From Desulfobacter curvatus DSM 3379 (GTDB lineage: Bacteria > Desulfobacterota > Desulfobacteria > Desulfobacterales > Desulfobacteraceae), in contig NZ_KB893052.1 in assembly GCF_000373985.1 (NCBI RefSeq), positions 1 to 59,396 of the forward strand: a stretch of DNA of 59,396 bases. Reading direction: 5' to 3'. Below the pieces are notes generated by a model that saw only the letters and a list, made by a program, of their open reading frames with translations, did no database searches and had not been told where the DNA came from. Both the position numbers and the translations under genes were made by a program. Positions 52,466 through 59,396 of this stretch are shown here, piece by piece (position 1 is the first letter of the stretch; each line of letters begins with the position of its first letter).

Positions 52466-54034
52466 TTACCGGCCCTTTCTTGCCTTTCCATAGATTACGC
52501 CTAACTTACGCATCCGATTGCGCAGCGTGCTGGGGGGTAATCCCAACAGAGAGGCTGCGCCGTGATCCCCCTGGATTTTTCCGTTGGTCAGATTGAGAAC
52601 GGACTCGATATGATTTTTCATGGCTGCATCCATCTTCAAAACCGGGGGGGAGGCCAATGAGACAGCTGGTGCGGCAACGTTTTGACCGGAAGAGCGGTCT
52701 GGTTCATCAAAGCGCAGATATTTTTCCCCCGGATTGGCCGAACTTCGGATCAATGCCCGTTCCACAATATTTTCCAATTCCCTGACATTGCCGGGCCAAT
52801 GGTATTTTTGAAGCTTTTCCATACACCCCGGTTCCAGCTTATTCGTTACGAGAAAATTCATCTCTTTTGATTTCCGGAGTACAAAAAAATTGATCAAGGC
52901 TGGGATATCCATCTTCCTATGCCGTAGGGGCGGGATGGTAATAGGAAATACATTCAGCCGGAACCAAAGATCTTCCCTGAATGTTCCTTTGCGGACCATT
53001 GCAGGCAAATCCCGGTGGGTGGCGGTAATGATACGGATATCCACGGGAACCGGACGGGCTCCTCCAATCCGCTCAATTTCCCGCATCTGGAGGACACGCA
53101 AAAGCCTGACCTGGACTTTAAAGGGAAGCTCACCGATTTCATCCAGGAAGATTGTTCCGCCGTGGGCCCTTTCAAAGCATCCGCGTCTTTGCTTGACCGC
53201 ACCGGTAAATGCCCCTTTTTCATGGCCGAATAATTCGCTGTCCACAAGGGATTCGGGAATTGCCCCGCAGTTGACCTTAATGAACGGACCATTCGATCTT
53301 GCAGACGTGTGGTGAATGGTGTTGGCAATCACTTCCTTTCCAACACCTGTTTCCCCAAGCAACAATACTTGACTGGAAAGGGGGGCAACCTGTCTGACCA
53401 TCTCCATGACATCCCGAAGGCCAAAGTCTTTCCCGATGATCTCGTCTCCGACTGCTTTTGACATCTGCCTTGTTAAATACCTGTTGTCATCGGCCAATAT
53501 CTCTTTCAGGCGAATCACTTCCTGGTGTTTCTGTGCATTTGCCATGGCAATCGCAAACGGTCCCCTTAACAGGCTGAACAATTCGAGATCATGCCTTGAG
53601 TACCTATTATATCCCTTTGCGACCAAGGCTACGAGGCCCATTTTTTCTTCCCCCACTTTCAGCAGGGAGAATATATAGGATACTTCCTTTTTTCCCAAAG
53701 CCTCCCAGCCAATTTTACCCACCGGATCTTCCCAGGGATTATTAATAATAAAATTGGAATGCATGGGGTCTTCTTTTTCAAGGTTCTTAAAGTGAGTGAT
53801 GGCTTCCGATGTCAATGGCAGGGTTTTCATGTTCAGGGCCAATTCCGGATCTGCAACGATTGAGAGCGCCTCTGAGATTTTGGCTTCCAGATTATAAAGC
53901 GCCATGATTAAAGCGTTTGTCGGAATGATTTTTTCAATGAACGCATAACAGTCGGAGAGCATTGCATCCAGATTGAGGTTGCCACAAATCCGCATGGTTG
54001 CCTGGTAAAAAAAATCCTGTTCTTTTGATGTCAT
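52466..54034 (-). CDS. Sigma-54-dependent transcriptional activator with GAF sensor
   Basis: The start is ATG 54034, behind AAGGAGGG. The 522 residues comprise a GAF-type sensor domain (about 8-165), an AAA+ domain (about 195-425) and a Fis-type helix-turn-helix (about 480-515, GAASLLGLPPSTLRNRMRKL). The AAA+ domain has Walker A GETGVGKE, the sigma-54 contact loop GAFTGA, Walker B IFLDEIGEL and an arginine-finger region. It is of the NorR/FhlA kind, sensing a small ligand through GAF. Its own upstream region carries three 14-bp dyads, repeated in front of the V-ATPase operon, which are its likely targets. Confidence 0.93.
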   Translation of the reverse strand: MTSKEQDFFYQATMRICGNLNLDAMLSDCYAFIEKIIPTNALIMALYNLEAKISEALSIVADPELALNMKTLPLTSEAITHFKNLEKEDPMHSNFIINNPWEDPVGKIGWEALGKKEVSYIFSLLKVGEEKMGLVALVAKGYNRYSRHDLELFSLLRGPFAIAMANAQKHQEVIRLKEILADDNRYLTRQMSKAVGDEIIGKDFGLRDVMEMVRQVAPLSSQVLLLGETGVGKEVIANTIHHTSARSNGPFIKVNCGAIPESLVDSELFGHEKGAFTGAVKQRRGCFERAHGGTIFLDEIGELPFKVQVRLLRVLQMREIERIGGARPVPVDIRIITATHRDLPAMVRKGTFREDLWFRLNVFPITIPPLRHRKMDIPALINFFVLRKSKEMNFLVTNKLEPGCMEKLQKYHWPGNVRELENIVERALIRSSANPGEKYLRFDEPDRSSGQNVAAPAVSLASPPVLKMDAAMKNHIESVLNLTNGKIQGDHGAASLLGLPPSTLRNRMRKLGVIYGKARKGR

Positions 54035-54055
54035 AAATCCCTCCTTTAACAAGAG

Positions 54056-54120
54056 CCCCATATCCGGTGTTTTATATCATAAGACACCATATATGGCATA
54101 AAATTATGCCTTATACGGTG
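54056..54120 (+). promoter_or_regulatory. Three 14-bp operator sites beside the activator gene
   Basis: CCCCATATCCGGTG (54056-54069), CACCATATATGGCA (54085-54098) and TGCCTTATACGGTG (54107-54120) match, in order and spacing, the sites at 41592-41655. They sit between the divergent activator gene and the 54271 gene and could serve autoregulation and activation together. Confidence 0.7.
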
Positions 54121-54161
54121 CCATACACCTAAAAAGGCCTGCTCACAAGGGTATTACGATA

Positions 54162-54178
54162 TTGGTATGAATTTGGCA
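54162..54178 (+). promoter_or_regulatory. Sigma-54 (-24/-12) promoter of the 54271 gene
   Basis: TTGGTATGAATTTGGCA has GG and GC spaced by ten bases. It lies 42 bases downstream of the last operator site and 93 bases ahead of the 54271 gene. Its twin is at 41697-41713. Confidence 0.65.
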
Positions 54179-54270
54179 ACGCCCAAGTATAGTTATGACT
54201 TGAAAAGACTAACAGTAAAGGTTTGGTTATGAAAAGGGCACACCGGTTTTTACAGGAGAGCGCATAAACA

Positions 54271-54624
54271 ATGAAAGAAACAGCCGAAAACCAGACAGAG
54301 ATGATTATAGTTCGTGTATACAATATTGGTGATACTCATGCCGTCCATGACATTTTGAAAGAGATATCCGAACTTTCCAAGAGAAAGGAAAACCGCCACC
54401 GTGCTATTTTTCTTTGCAAAAATGAACATGTGGAAAGTGACTGGGCGGTATGTTTTCAAAATTCGGCAATAGAGGAGCACAGGAAATCAGTCCTGGCAAC
54501 CTATGTGGCAGAAATGCTCCGCAGTGTGGGGCTCGTAAACCATACGGTATGGAAACTCTATGATGCCCGGGATGACCAGGCCGTTGAGGAATTAATTAAA
54601 ACCGGTCCTAAAAATTATTATTAA
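54271..54624 (+). CDS. Small cytoplasmic protein of the sigma-54 regulon, function unknown
   Basis: A 117-residue protein with strand-helix alternation (MIIVRVYNIGDTHAVHDILK, then HRAIFLCKNEHVESDWAVCF) and the charged helix EHRKSVLATYVAEMLRSVG. It may adopt a small dimeric alpha/beta-barrel fold, but I recognise no family. It is preceded by an ACAGGAGAG ribosome site that overlaps a 12-codon leader frame (54228-54266, MKRAHRFLQESA). Its truncated twin stands before the V-ATPase operon (41806). Being the direct target of a dedicated activator, it probably answers the same signal. Confidence 0.65.
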   Translation: MKETAENQTEMIIVRVYNIGDTHAVHDILKEISELSKRKENRHRAIFLCKNEHVESDWAVCFQNSAIEEHRKSVLATYVAEMLRSVGLVNHTVWKLYDARDDQAVEELIKTGPKNYY

Positions 54625-54644
54625 AGGATCTGAATATAAAACAG

Positions 54645-54782
54645 ATGGTTACTTTTCCTGTGGAAGAGGGACAGAAGGTCCAAAAAGGGGAACTTATCGC
54701 TCGCATCGACCCAAGAGATTTTGGAACAAATATCAAAGAAATTACAAGTACTCTTTCGGGAAAAAAACAAAACCCTGCATAA
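54645..54782 (+). pseudogene. Fragment of an RND-type membrane fusion protein (HlyD/AcrA family)
   Basis: The frame reads MVTFPVEEGQKVQKGELIAR, IDPRDFGTNIKE, and stops at 54780-54782. (V/F)PVxEGQxVxKGExIARxDPRDF is the lipoyl-half signature of RND efflux adaptor proteins. The rest of the gene is absent. It is a remnant without function, beginning just after the 54271 stop, and shows that this boundary is a breakpoint. Confidence 0.65.
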
Positions 54783-54950
54783 AGTGGCTACTATTTTTTG
54801 CTTGGATGACTTATTACTACCGCCGGTTGCTATGTTTTTGAAAATCCACCCGCATAGCTCAAAAGATTTTAGCTCATTCACGGTATATAAGGGCATGGAA
54901 ATTTGCCTGGTTCCGCATGTGGTTCAACGTTCAAAAGTTCTTTTTTTGTA

Positions 54951-55049
54951 TAACGGTCACGGACCGTCCTTGGTCTATCTACCCCCAGGCTTCAGCCCAC
55001 AACAAAGATAAAAAGAATCCAGTTACTTGCTGGAGACTTTCATATAAAA
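54951..55049 (+). repeat. Dispersed repeat family A, long copy
   Basis: It runs from ATAACGGTCACGGACCGTCC through CCCAGGCTTCAGCCCACAAC to AAAAAGAATCCAGTTACTTG and CTTTCATATAAAA. It combines the 5' half seen at 21064 and 33651 with the 3' half seen at 15541, and so is close to the full-length element of about 100 bases. Confidence 0.8.
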
Positions 55050-55080
55050 GCCGAGGCCAATTACCTTTGGCGTTATTGAG

Positions 55081-55827
55081 TTATTCCCCCATCTCGTACA
55101 AGGTGTTATCAATCACCTGAAGAATATGAACTGATTTTTCCGACAACTGCTGCATCTGGCCGGTGACCTCTTCTTTGGGAAGCTTTGCCAGGGTTTTTCC
55201 TGCAATCTGGCGAATGAGGCTGCTGTCTGTTCGTTCCAGCACCCATACCATAGGGTCAATTGACTGCACATCCGGGACAGCACCGATCATGTAAAAAAAG
55301 GTGATGACCTTCCAATCGGGCCAGGAGCTTTCAAATTTGAGGATCACTTCCCATGCAAGCGGTAGAACTGCGCTGCCATATTTTTCCTTGGCCCTTAATG
55401 CATAGGCGTCCCAAATTCTGGAAATGCCGACAACGGTTTTGCTCTCCATTTCAACATCGACTGCATCCAATTCCTTCAGGATTGACAAATACATGTCCCG
55501 GTGCTGTGACCAGCCGTTCAGGATGCCGGCATGGATTCGATCAGGCCACTGGGTACTTGATGCATTCGTTTTTATGACGTTTGTCAGCTCTTTTGGCTGA
55601 TCCAGGAGCTCGTTCCTCATGGATTCATACGCCTGTGTGTTGATCCGGGTGAATATTTCAAACTGCCGGGAGATATCCATCATTACAAACTCCTTTGTAA
55701 AACTATGATTGGATGAATTGATCGTATTTTGCTGTGCATGTAAATTTACAGCAGGCATTTTCAGCAGGACTAATGACAACAATAATCCGATCAGAAAACA
55801 ATGCTTAATTATCGAATAAATGCTCAT
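55081..55827 (-). CDS. Exported protein, third gene of the arginine deiminase operon (possible immunity protein)
   Basis: The start at ATG 55827 overlaps the deiminase stop by four bases (ATGA). The product of 248 residues has an N-terminal hydrophobic signal (about 8-28, CFLIGLLLSLVLL). A mostly helical body follows, with a HEAT-like C-terminal part (RTDSSLIRQIAGKTLAKLPK). It contains no catalytic motif and no family was recognised. Tight coupling to an enzyme gene and export to the periplasm would fit an immunity or accessory protein acting where the deiminase acts. That is an inference from position only. Confidence 0.65.
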   Translation of the reverse strand: MSIYSIIKHCFLIGLLLSLVLLKMPAVNLHAQQNTINSSNHSFTKEFVMMDISRQFEIFTRINTQAYESMRNELLDQPKELTNVIKTNASSTQWPDRIHAGILNGWSQHRDMYLSILKELDAVDVEMESKTVVGISRIWDAYALRAKEKYGSAVLPLAWEVILKFESSWPDWKVITFFYMIGAVPDVQSIDPMVWVLERTDSSLIRQIAGKTLAKLPKEEVTGQMQQLSEKSVHILQVIDNTLYEMGE

Positions 55828-57857
55828 ATCCAATCCATTTCCCACCACCACTGGTCGTCGGGAGGTGTGCGCTGACTGTTGGTGCCACAGTGAATTTCCC
55901 CAAAAAGCATATGATAGGTTGTAAAGTCATCAATAAACTTAAAATCGTTTGGATAGTTGAGGCCTTCAGCTTTCAGCTTGGTTTTAATGTCCTCTTCGAA
56001 TTGACATTTCCCACCCACAATCGGACCAAAGGGTTTGGGAATACAAAGCTTGACACTGCCGGCTGATTTGGTGACCACAAGCATGTTTACAACACCGGGA
56101 GTGTACGCCACATATCGTCCGCCGTCCTCCATGAACAATACAGGCAAGTGAACAAAGTCCGTATCTTCCAGGCCAAGCTCGGTTTTTAAAACTTTACGCA
56201 GGCCTTCAATATTTTTTTGAACATCGGTCTGCACCTTCTTAAAGTTGGCATCCTTTGTGATATCGTCGACAGTATCGAATTTGTATTTGGCATCAACGTT
56301 GGCTTGTGTCGTGCCGGAGGGAAAATCAATGCCCTGCAATAATTTTGCAGTACCGGCATTTTTATTCACGATATCCATGGCCACCTTGGTGCTTGCCAGC
56401 AGCACCTTGTATTTGTTACCCGGCAGTGGCAGAAAAGAGAATACTTCGTCCACATGCCCGACGATCAACCAGTCTGTATCTACTTCAAAAGGCTCCTGGA
56501 CTTTTTGTTTTTCCAAAAATTCACGGACCTTTTTTTCCATAGTACGGCTCCCGCCGCCGCCATAGACGATACGTCCGAATTTGTATTCCCGTTTGGTGGT
56601 TTTGTGGGTAAAAGGCGGTGAGCATTCCAGATTGCCGAATGAATCCAGAGAGTTACCCATCCCCGGGGGAGCTGCCTGGAGAAAACCATATCCAGGCCCG
56701 AGCAGTTCGTTTTTGGGATAACCATCAATCGGCCCCCACCCCATCCCGGGCCGGTCATTGAACGTACGCAGGGTTGCCGGCACATTCCATTTGTCTTTGG
56801 CCGAACTATTAGGCATACTTGCAAATCCCGGTTCCATGGCATCCTGCATCCACCGGTCTGTACCATAGACAGCCTTGGAAGCTGTTTCTATTGTGACACC
56901 GCTTGGTATCTCATTGGCTAACTTGCTACGGAAATTAACATTATCTGTAGTTTCAACCACATAAACTTTCGTTGTTACGTAGGCATGGTTGAACATCAGC
57001 CAGGGGGCAACCCTGACTTTGGCTTCTTCGGTATGTACGATAGTGCCTTTGTCGTCTATCAGGGAGAGTTTCAAAGTGATTATTCCATCAAACCCAACTT
57101 CCGGATAGGTGGTTGCTTCCATACACAGCTCGTGTTCGTCGGGCGTTAAATCTTTAATTTCATATGCCTTTTTTCCCGTATCAGGGCCTATTTTCTCTAC
57201 ACCCCCGTCAGCGCGTTTGTCAAATACCCGGATCTTTTTTTCATCAGATACTTCCAGTTTGGCTTTCCATCCGGCAGGGAACTTCTTTCCTTTGGGTTTT
57301 TTACGTAAAACCAGCGGTGCCAGGTCAGGCAGGTCAGTTGCCGTATCCACCTTCTGGTTTTTATTGTCTTCTTTTTTATCACTGTCTTCATCATCATTGT
57401 TGCAGAGGATCACAGCACCTTTTTTACCCTTACCCGGTTCCCATTTTTTATTATCCTCCCAGTCATTATCCACTTTCCCATCACGGTCGGCATCCACGTG
57501 CATGTGAAGTTCCAGAAGCTCAAGCTCAAGCGTGATCTCCTTTTTGCTGTTTTCGGCAAGTTCCACATTGGTCTCGGCAGAATCCGGGATGTGACCATCC
57601 TTACGTGCTTTTACCTCGTATTTGCCGGGGTTTATCTTTTCAAAGGTTGCTTTGCCGTCTTTTTGGGTTAATTTTGTACCAACACCTTTGATTTCAACGC
57701 TGGTATTATCAATCGGGCTTCCGTCAGACTCAAGTCTCACCAGAACAATCAACGTGGCAAGGGGACATTTAACTTTAACACAGTCCTTGGGGGCAGAAGC
57801 ATTTTTGCCTTCACTTGGTTTTTTTTGATCTTTGGTGTTGCATCCTGAAAGGCACAT
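55824..57857 (-). CDS. Protein-arginine deiminase (PAD) with N-terminal Ig-like domain
   Basis: I start at ATG 57857 (AAGGAT seven bases upstream), giving 677 residues. Residues 30-115 resemble a carboxypeptidase-regulatory/Ig-like domain (GKATFEKINPGKYEVKARKD). Residues 116-160 match the calcium-binding middle domain of vertebrate PADs (VDADRDGKVD, NNDDED). The catalytic domain (about 285-677) keeps every known active-site residue: W336 and D339 (DRWMQD), H468 and D470 (VGHVDE), and C657 (GEIHCGTN). It also has SLDSFGNLECSPP, as in PAD4. The family turns peptidyl-arginine into citrulline and needs Ca2+. There is no signal peptide, so export, if any, needs a secretion machine. Confidence 0.92.
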   Translation of the reverse strand: MCLSGCNTKDQKKPSEGKNASAPKDCVKVKCPLATLIVLVRLESDGSPIDNTSVEIKGVGTKLTQKDGKATFEKINPGKYEVKARKDGHIPDSAETNVELAENSKKEITLELELLELHMHVDADRDGKVDNDWEDNKKWEPGKGKKGAVILCNNDDEDSDKKEDNKNQKVDTATDLPDLAPLVLRKKPKGKKFPAGWKAKLEVSDEKKIRVFDKRADGGVEKIGPDTGKKAYEIKDLTPDEHELCMEATTYPEVGFDGIITLKLSLIDDKGTIVHTEEAKVRVAPWLMFNHAYVTTKVYVVETTDNVNFRSKLANEIPSGVTIETASKAVYGTDRWMQDAMEPGFASMPNSSAKDKWNVPATLRTFNDRPGMGWGPIDGYPKNELLGPGYGFLQAAPPGMGNSLDSFGNLECSPPFTHKTTKREYKFGRIVYGGGGSRTMEKKVREFLEKQKVQEPFEVDTDWLIVGHVDEVFSFLPLPGNKYKVLLASTKVAMDIVNKNAGTAKLLQGIDFPSGTTQANVDAKYKFDTVDDITKDANFKKVQTDVQKNIEGLRKVLKTELGLEDTDFVHLPVLFMEDGGRYVAYTPGVVNMLVVTKSAGSVKLCIPKPFGPIVGGKCQFEEDIKTKLKAEGLNYPNDFKFIDDFTTYHMLFGEIHCGTNSQRTPPDDQWWWEMDWI

Positions 57858-57861
57858 GGTG

Positions 57862-58629
57862 TTATCCTTGCTCAAAGTATTTGAGAACGTGATCCAAATA
57901 GATAAAACTCCTGGCTTTAAGGCTTTCCGTTCTTTTATCCGGGTCACTGATTGAGGGATTATCCAAGGTTGCCGCTACCCATGGGAACTGGGGATCTTTC
58001 CAAACCCCGTGCCCAAAACCAAACATTAAACCGATAAACAAAGCAGTTCCGGAGTCATTGCCGGGCCAATACTCGCCGGCCTTGGCCATACCGCTTTTAA
58101 TTAAATTTTCAAGAGCTTGTGTACCGTTATATTTACATTTTTCCGGATAAATATCTGTCATATGACGGATCATTTTGTTCTGGAATTCAGTGTTCACCGG
58201 CGGTGTGCTTTGTGAACGGAAATTACTGAGTTTTTTAAGCGCCCGGATTGCGTATTTATTGTCAGGACCTGCCACTGACTGCAAGTAATCCTGCATCTTT
58301 TCATAAAGGAAATCTGCCCGGTCCATCTGATCTTTGATCGCTGGGTCATTTAACGCTTTTTCTATCCAGGGATATTGGGGGTCTGTGTCAAAATAGCTGC
58401 CGAACATAAACATTGATTCAATATAAAACTGAACAGGACCGCGGTTGGTCAGATTGTACCTTTCCGCCCGTTTAAAACCCAGTCGCACAACTTTCCGCGT
58501 ACCCTCTTCACCAATCGCATTATAGTGCGGCGGGGTAAATTTTTTAACATGCAGCACCATATCATCTTCAAAAGCATGTGCGGCAGCTGTCTTGAAAACT
58601 TGTAATTGGTCATCTCGAATTGTGATCAT
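57862..58629 (-). CDS. Putative effector adaptor/chaperone with two tandem domains
   Basis: A 255-residue soluble protein made of two related halves. FYIESMFMFGSYFDTDPQYP in the first corresponds to LFIGLMFGFGHGVWKDPQFP in the second, each followed by a W, a helix with NDPAI or DNPSI, and a C-terminal helix. From memory, proteins starting MITIRxxQ with the MFxFGxxFDxDPxxPW pattern often sit directly upstream of large secreted or type VI-linked proteins, which suggests a loading factor; I am not certain of the family name. It precedes the deiminase by four bases and is clearly in the same operon. Confidence 0.65.
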   Translation of the reverse strand: MITIRDDQLQVFKTAAAHAFEDDMVLHVKKFTPPHYNAIGEEGTRKVVRLGFKRAERYNLTNRGPVQFYIESMFMFGSYFDTDPQYPWIEKALNDPAIKDQMDRADFLYEKMQDYLQSVAGPDNKYAIRALKKLSNFRSQSTPPVNTEFQNKMIRHMTDIYPEKCKYNGTQALENLIKSGMAKAGEYWPGNDSGTALFIGLMFGFGHGVWKDPQFPWVAATLDNPSISDPDKRTESLKARSFIYLDHVLKYFEQG

Positions 58630-58890
58630 GATGATGTCCTAATGCCTTGCTTTTGTATATGTTATGCTGAGAACTTTTTTGCAATTATTATTGGGAAATC
58701 CGGAAAATGATGTTCTTTCCTGCTGTTCCACACAAAATAGTATTTTGCCACCGGAATTTCGAAGAGTCTTCGATTGACTTGTTCCGGCAAGAACTTCAAG
58801 GTTGCGTCTGGGATCGCCCCATGAGATCATGGTTTAATAATCAATATACACAGTTTTTAGATATTTACCAAAAAATAAAAAAAATATGAA
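58630..58890. other. Promoter region of the deiminase operon, no gene supported
   Basis: These 260 bases lie upstream of the minus-strand operon. A 63-codon minus-strand frame (58639-58830) exists but has no ribosome site or recognised motif, and I treat it as chance or debris. CGAAGAGTCTTCG (58767-58779) is a small palindrome that might be an operator. Confidence 0.3.
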
Positions 58891-58965
58891 TATGGGGAAT
58901 GTGGGAATATGGGAATATGGGGACAGGGAATATGGGGACACCTTAGGGAATATGGGGACACCTTA
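58891..58965 (+). repeat. Short tandem repeat upstream of a RAYT-type transposase fragment
   Basis: Two perfect 20-base units GGGAATATGGGGACACCTTA (58926-58945, 58946-58965) are preceded by shorter GGGAATATG pieces from 58891. Such GGGGACACCTTA motifs are commonly seen just ahead of REP-associated tyrosine transposase genes and may be their recognition sequences. Confidence 0.65.
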
Positions 58966-58992
58966 CTTATTTATTGACAGGAATTATACTAC

Positions 58993-59175
58993 ATGCTTAA
59001 CTCTATTTCATGGCACGAAGGGCAGTGGCACCGGGTTTTCCCCATCACATTACACAAAGGGGGGAATAGAAGGCAGCAGACATTTTTCAGCGATCAGGAC
59101 TTTAAAGGCTATCTGGCTTTGATGGCGGAATGGTGTTTGAACTATAACCTAAAGAATGCAATCCATAAACAATAA
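58993..59175 (+). pseudogene. REP-associated tyrosine transposase (RAYT/Y1), N-terminal fragment
   Basis: Sixty codons are left. GGNRRQQTFFSDQDFKGYLA followed by LMAEWC is the N-terminal signature of this IS200-like family. The motif that should come next (CLMPNHVHL, with the HUH histidines) is absent, and the frame ends after HKQ. The gene was evidently cut by insertion of the IS element that follows. Confidence 0.75.
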
Positions 59176-59254
59176 TTGTTGTAGAAATATTTTAAATTTA
59201 TTGATTTTATAGTATGATATCATCATTTTGATTGCTTTAGATAGGAGCACCGAT

Positions 59255-59396
59255 ATGATGAGACGTTTCCATACCCAATTTACTGAAAAAAATCTGACGG
59301 GCAACGCTGGCTTGGTTAATCTTGGTAAATTCTCAGAAAAATTGGGTCTGCCCAAGATTTTGAGTGATCACCTAACAATCAAACGTGGAGATAGTG
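59255..59396 (+). CDS. IS1380-type transposase, 5' part, cut by the window edge
   Basis: ATG 59255 (or 59258), behind AGGAG, opens a frame that runs off the end. FTEKNLTGNAGLVNLGKFSE and KLGLPKILSDHL match the N-terminus of IS1380-family DDE transposases. Its left end should lie in the AT-rich 59176-59250 stretch. Whether the element is complete cannot be seen here. Confidence 0.65.
   Translation, partial: MMRRFHTQFTEKNLTGNAGLVNLGKFSEKLGLPKILSDHLTIKRGDS

Noticed and set aside
54271..54624. Missing V-ATPase subunit F
   Set aside because: The length is similar, but none of the subunit F features (nucleotide-like Rossmann start, GxxxG loop, C-terminal helix) can be recognised, and it is distant from the operon.
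54721..55011. 96-residue frame downstream of the adaptor fragment
   Set aside because: It begins inside the adaptor remnant in another frame and runs into repeat A, with no ribosome site or motif.
58891..58965. Tandem repeats as a CRISPR array
   Set aside because: The units are directly adjacent with no spacers, only two are complete, and no cas gene is near.

Overview
The window looks like the chromosome of a sulfate-reducing or otherwise anaerobic deltaproteobacterium of the Desulfobacteraceae type (Desulfobacter/Desulfobacula-like). This is an inference from gene content: a Tat-exported periplasmic [NiFe] hydrogenase, a CxxCH-bearing chemoreceptor, CbiK plus an exported CobN-like chelatase, a two-gene SufCB Fe-S system, a Tat-exported Fe superoxide dismutase, a reduced bacterial V-type ATPase and several TonB systems. 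No rRNA, tRNA or CRISPR array was recognised.

Layout. 0-4.9 kb: a transposase-like fragment, a small Cys-rich protein, Fe-SOD, a cation/proton antiporter with an RCK domain, and a HigBA-like toxin-antitoxin pair. 4.9-13.6 kb: a complete TonB2-type energising operon (DUF3450, ExbB with periplasmic coiled coil, ExbB, ExbD, TonB, TPR protein) followed by its probable receptor and an exported FmdE-domain protein. 13.9-15.5 kb: sufC-sufB. 15.8-16.5 kb: a cytidylate-kinase-like protein. 16.8-20.9 kb (minus): hydrogenase large subunit, small subunit and a translationally coupled haem-motif chemoreceptor. 21.1-27.1 kb: an MCE-like protein, then a hotdog dehydratase/FabG/LolA/lipoprotein/radical SAM run like the accessory part of an aryl-polyene-type pathway, and an MltF-like protein with an apparent ATT start. 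27.1-36.2 kb (minus): a cobalamin-riboswitch operon (TonB receptor, DUF2162, ExbB-like, DUF2149, exported and membrane-anchored CobN-like chelatase, CbiK). 36.3-40.6 kb: a frameshifted hybrid histidine kinase and a pyruvate-kinase-like protein. 41.2-50.8 kb: IS200 debris, a duplicated sigma-54 control region, the V-ATPase operon (E-DUF2764-A-B-D-I-K) and a glycogen synthase. 50.8-54.6 kb: an HD-GYP protein, a sigma-54 activator and the second copy of the same control region. 55.1-58.6 kb (minus): a three-gene operon encoding a putative adaptor, a protein-arginine deiminase with all catalytic residues, and an exported small protein. 58.7-59.4 kb: IS and RAYT debris.

The parts that most deserve attention are (1) the hydrogenase-chemoreceptor operon, which reads as an H2-taxis or redox-sensing device, with a large subunit that ends at the ligand histidine and so lacks the usual maturation peptide; (2) the arginine deiminase operon, which looks like a secreted-effector cassette; (3) the riboswitch-controlled, HmuRSTUV-like tetrapyrrole system; and (4) a ~370-bp duplication that places the same three 14-bp operator sites and -24/-12 promoter in front of both the V-ATPase operon and a gene divergent from a sigma-54 activator. 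Two dispersed intergenic repeat families tie the loci together as one replicon. Family names are from recognition of motifs, not from any database search.
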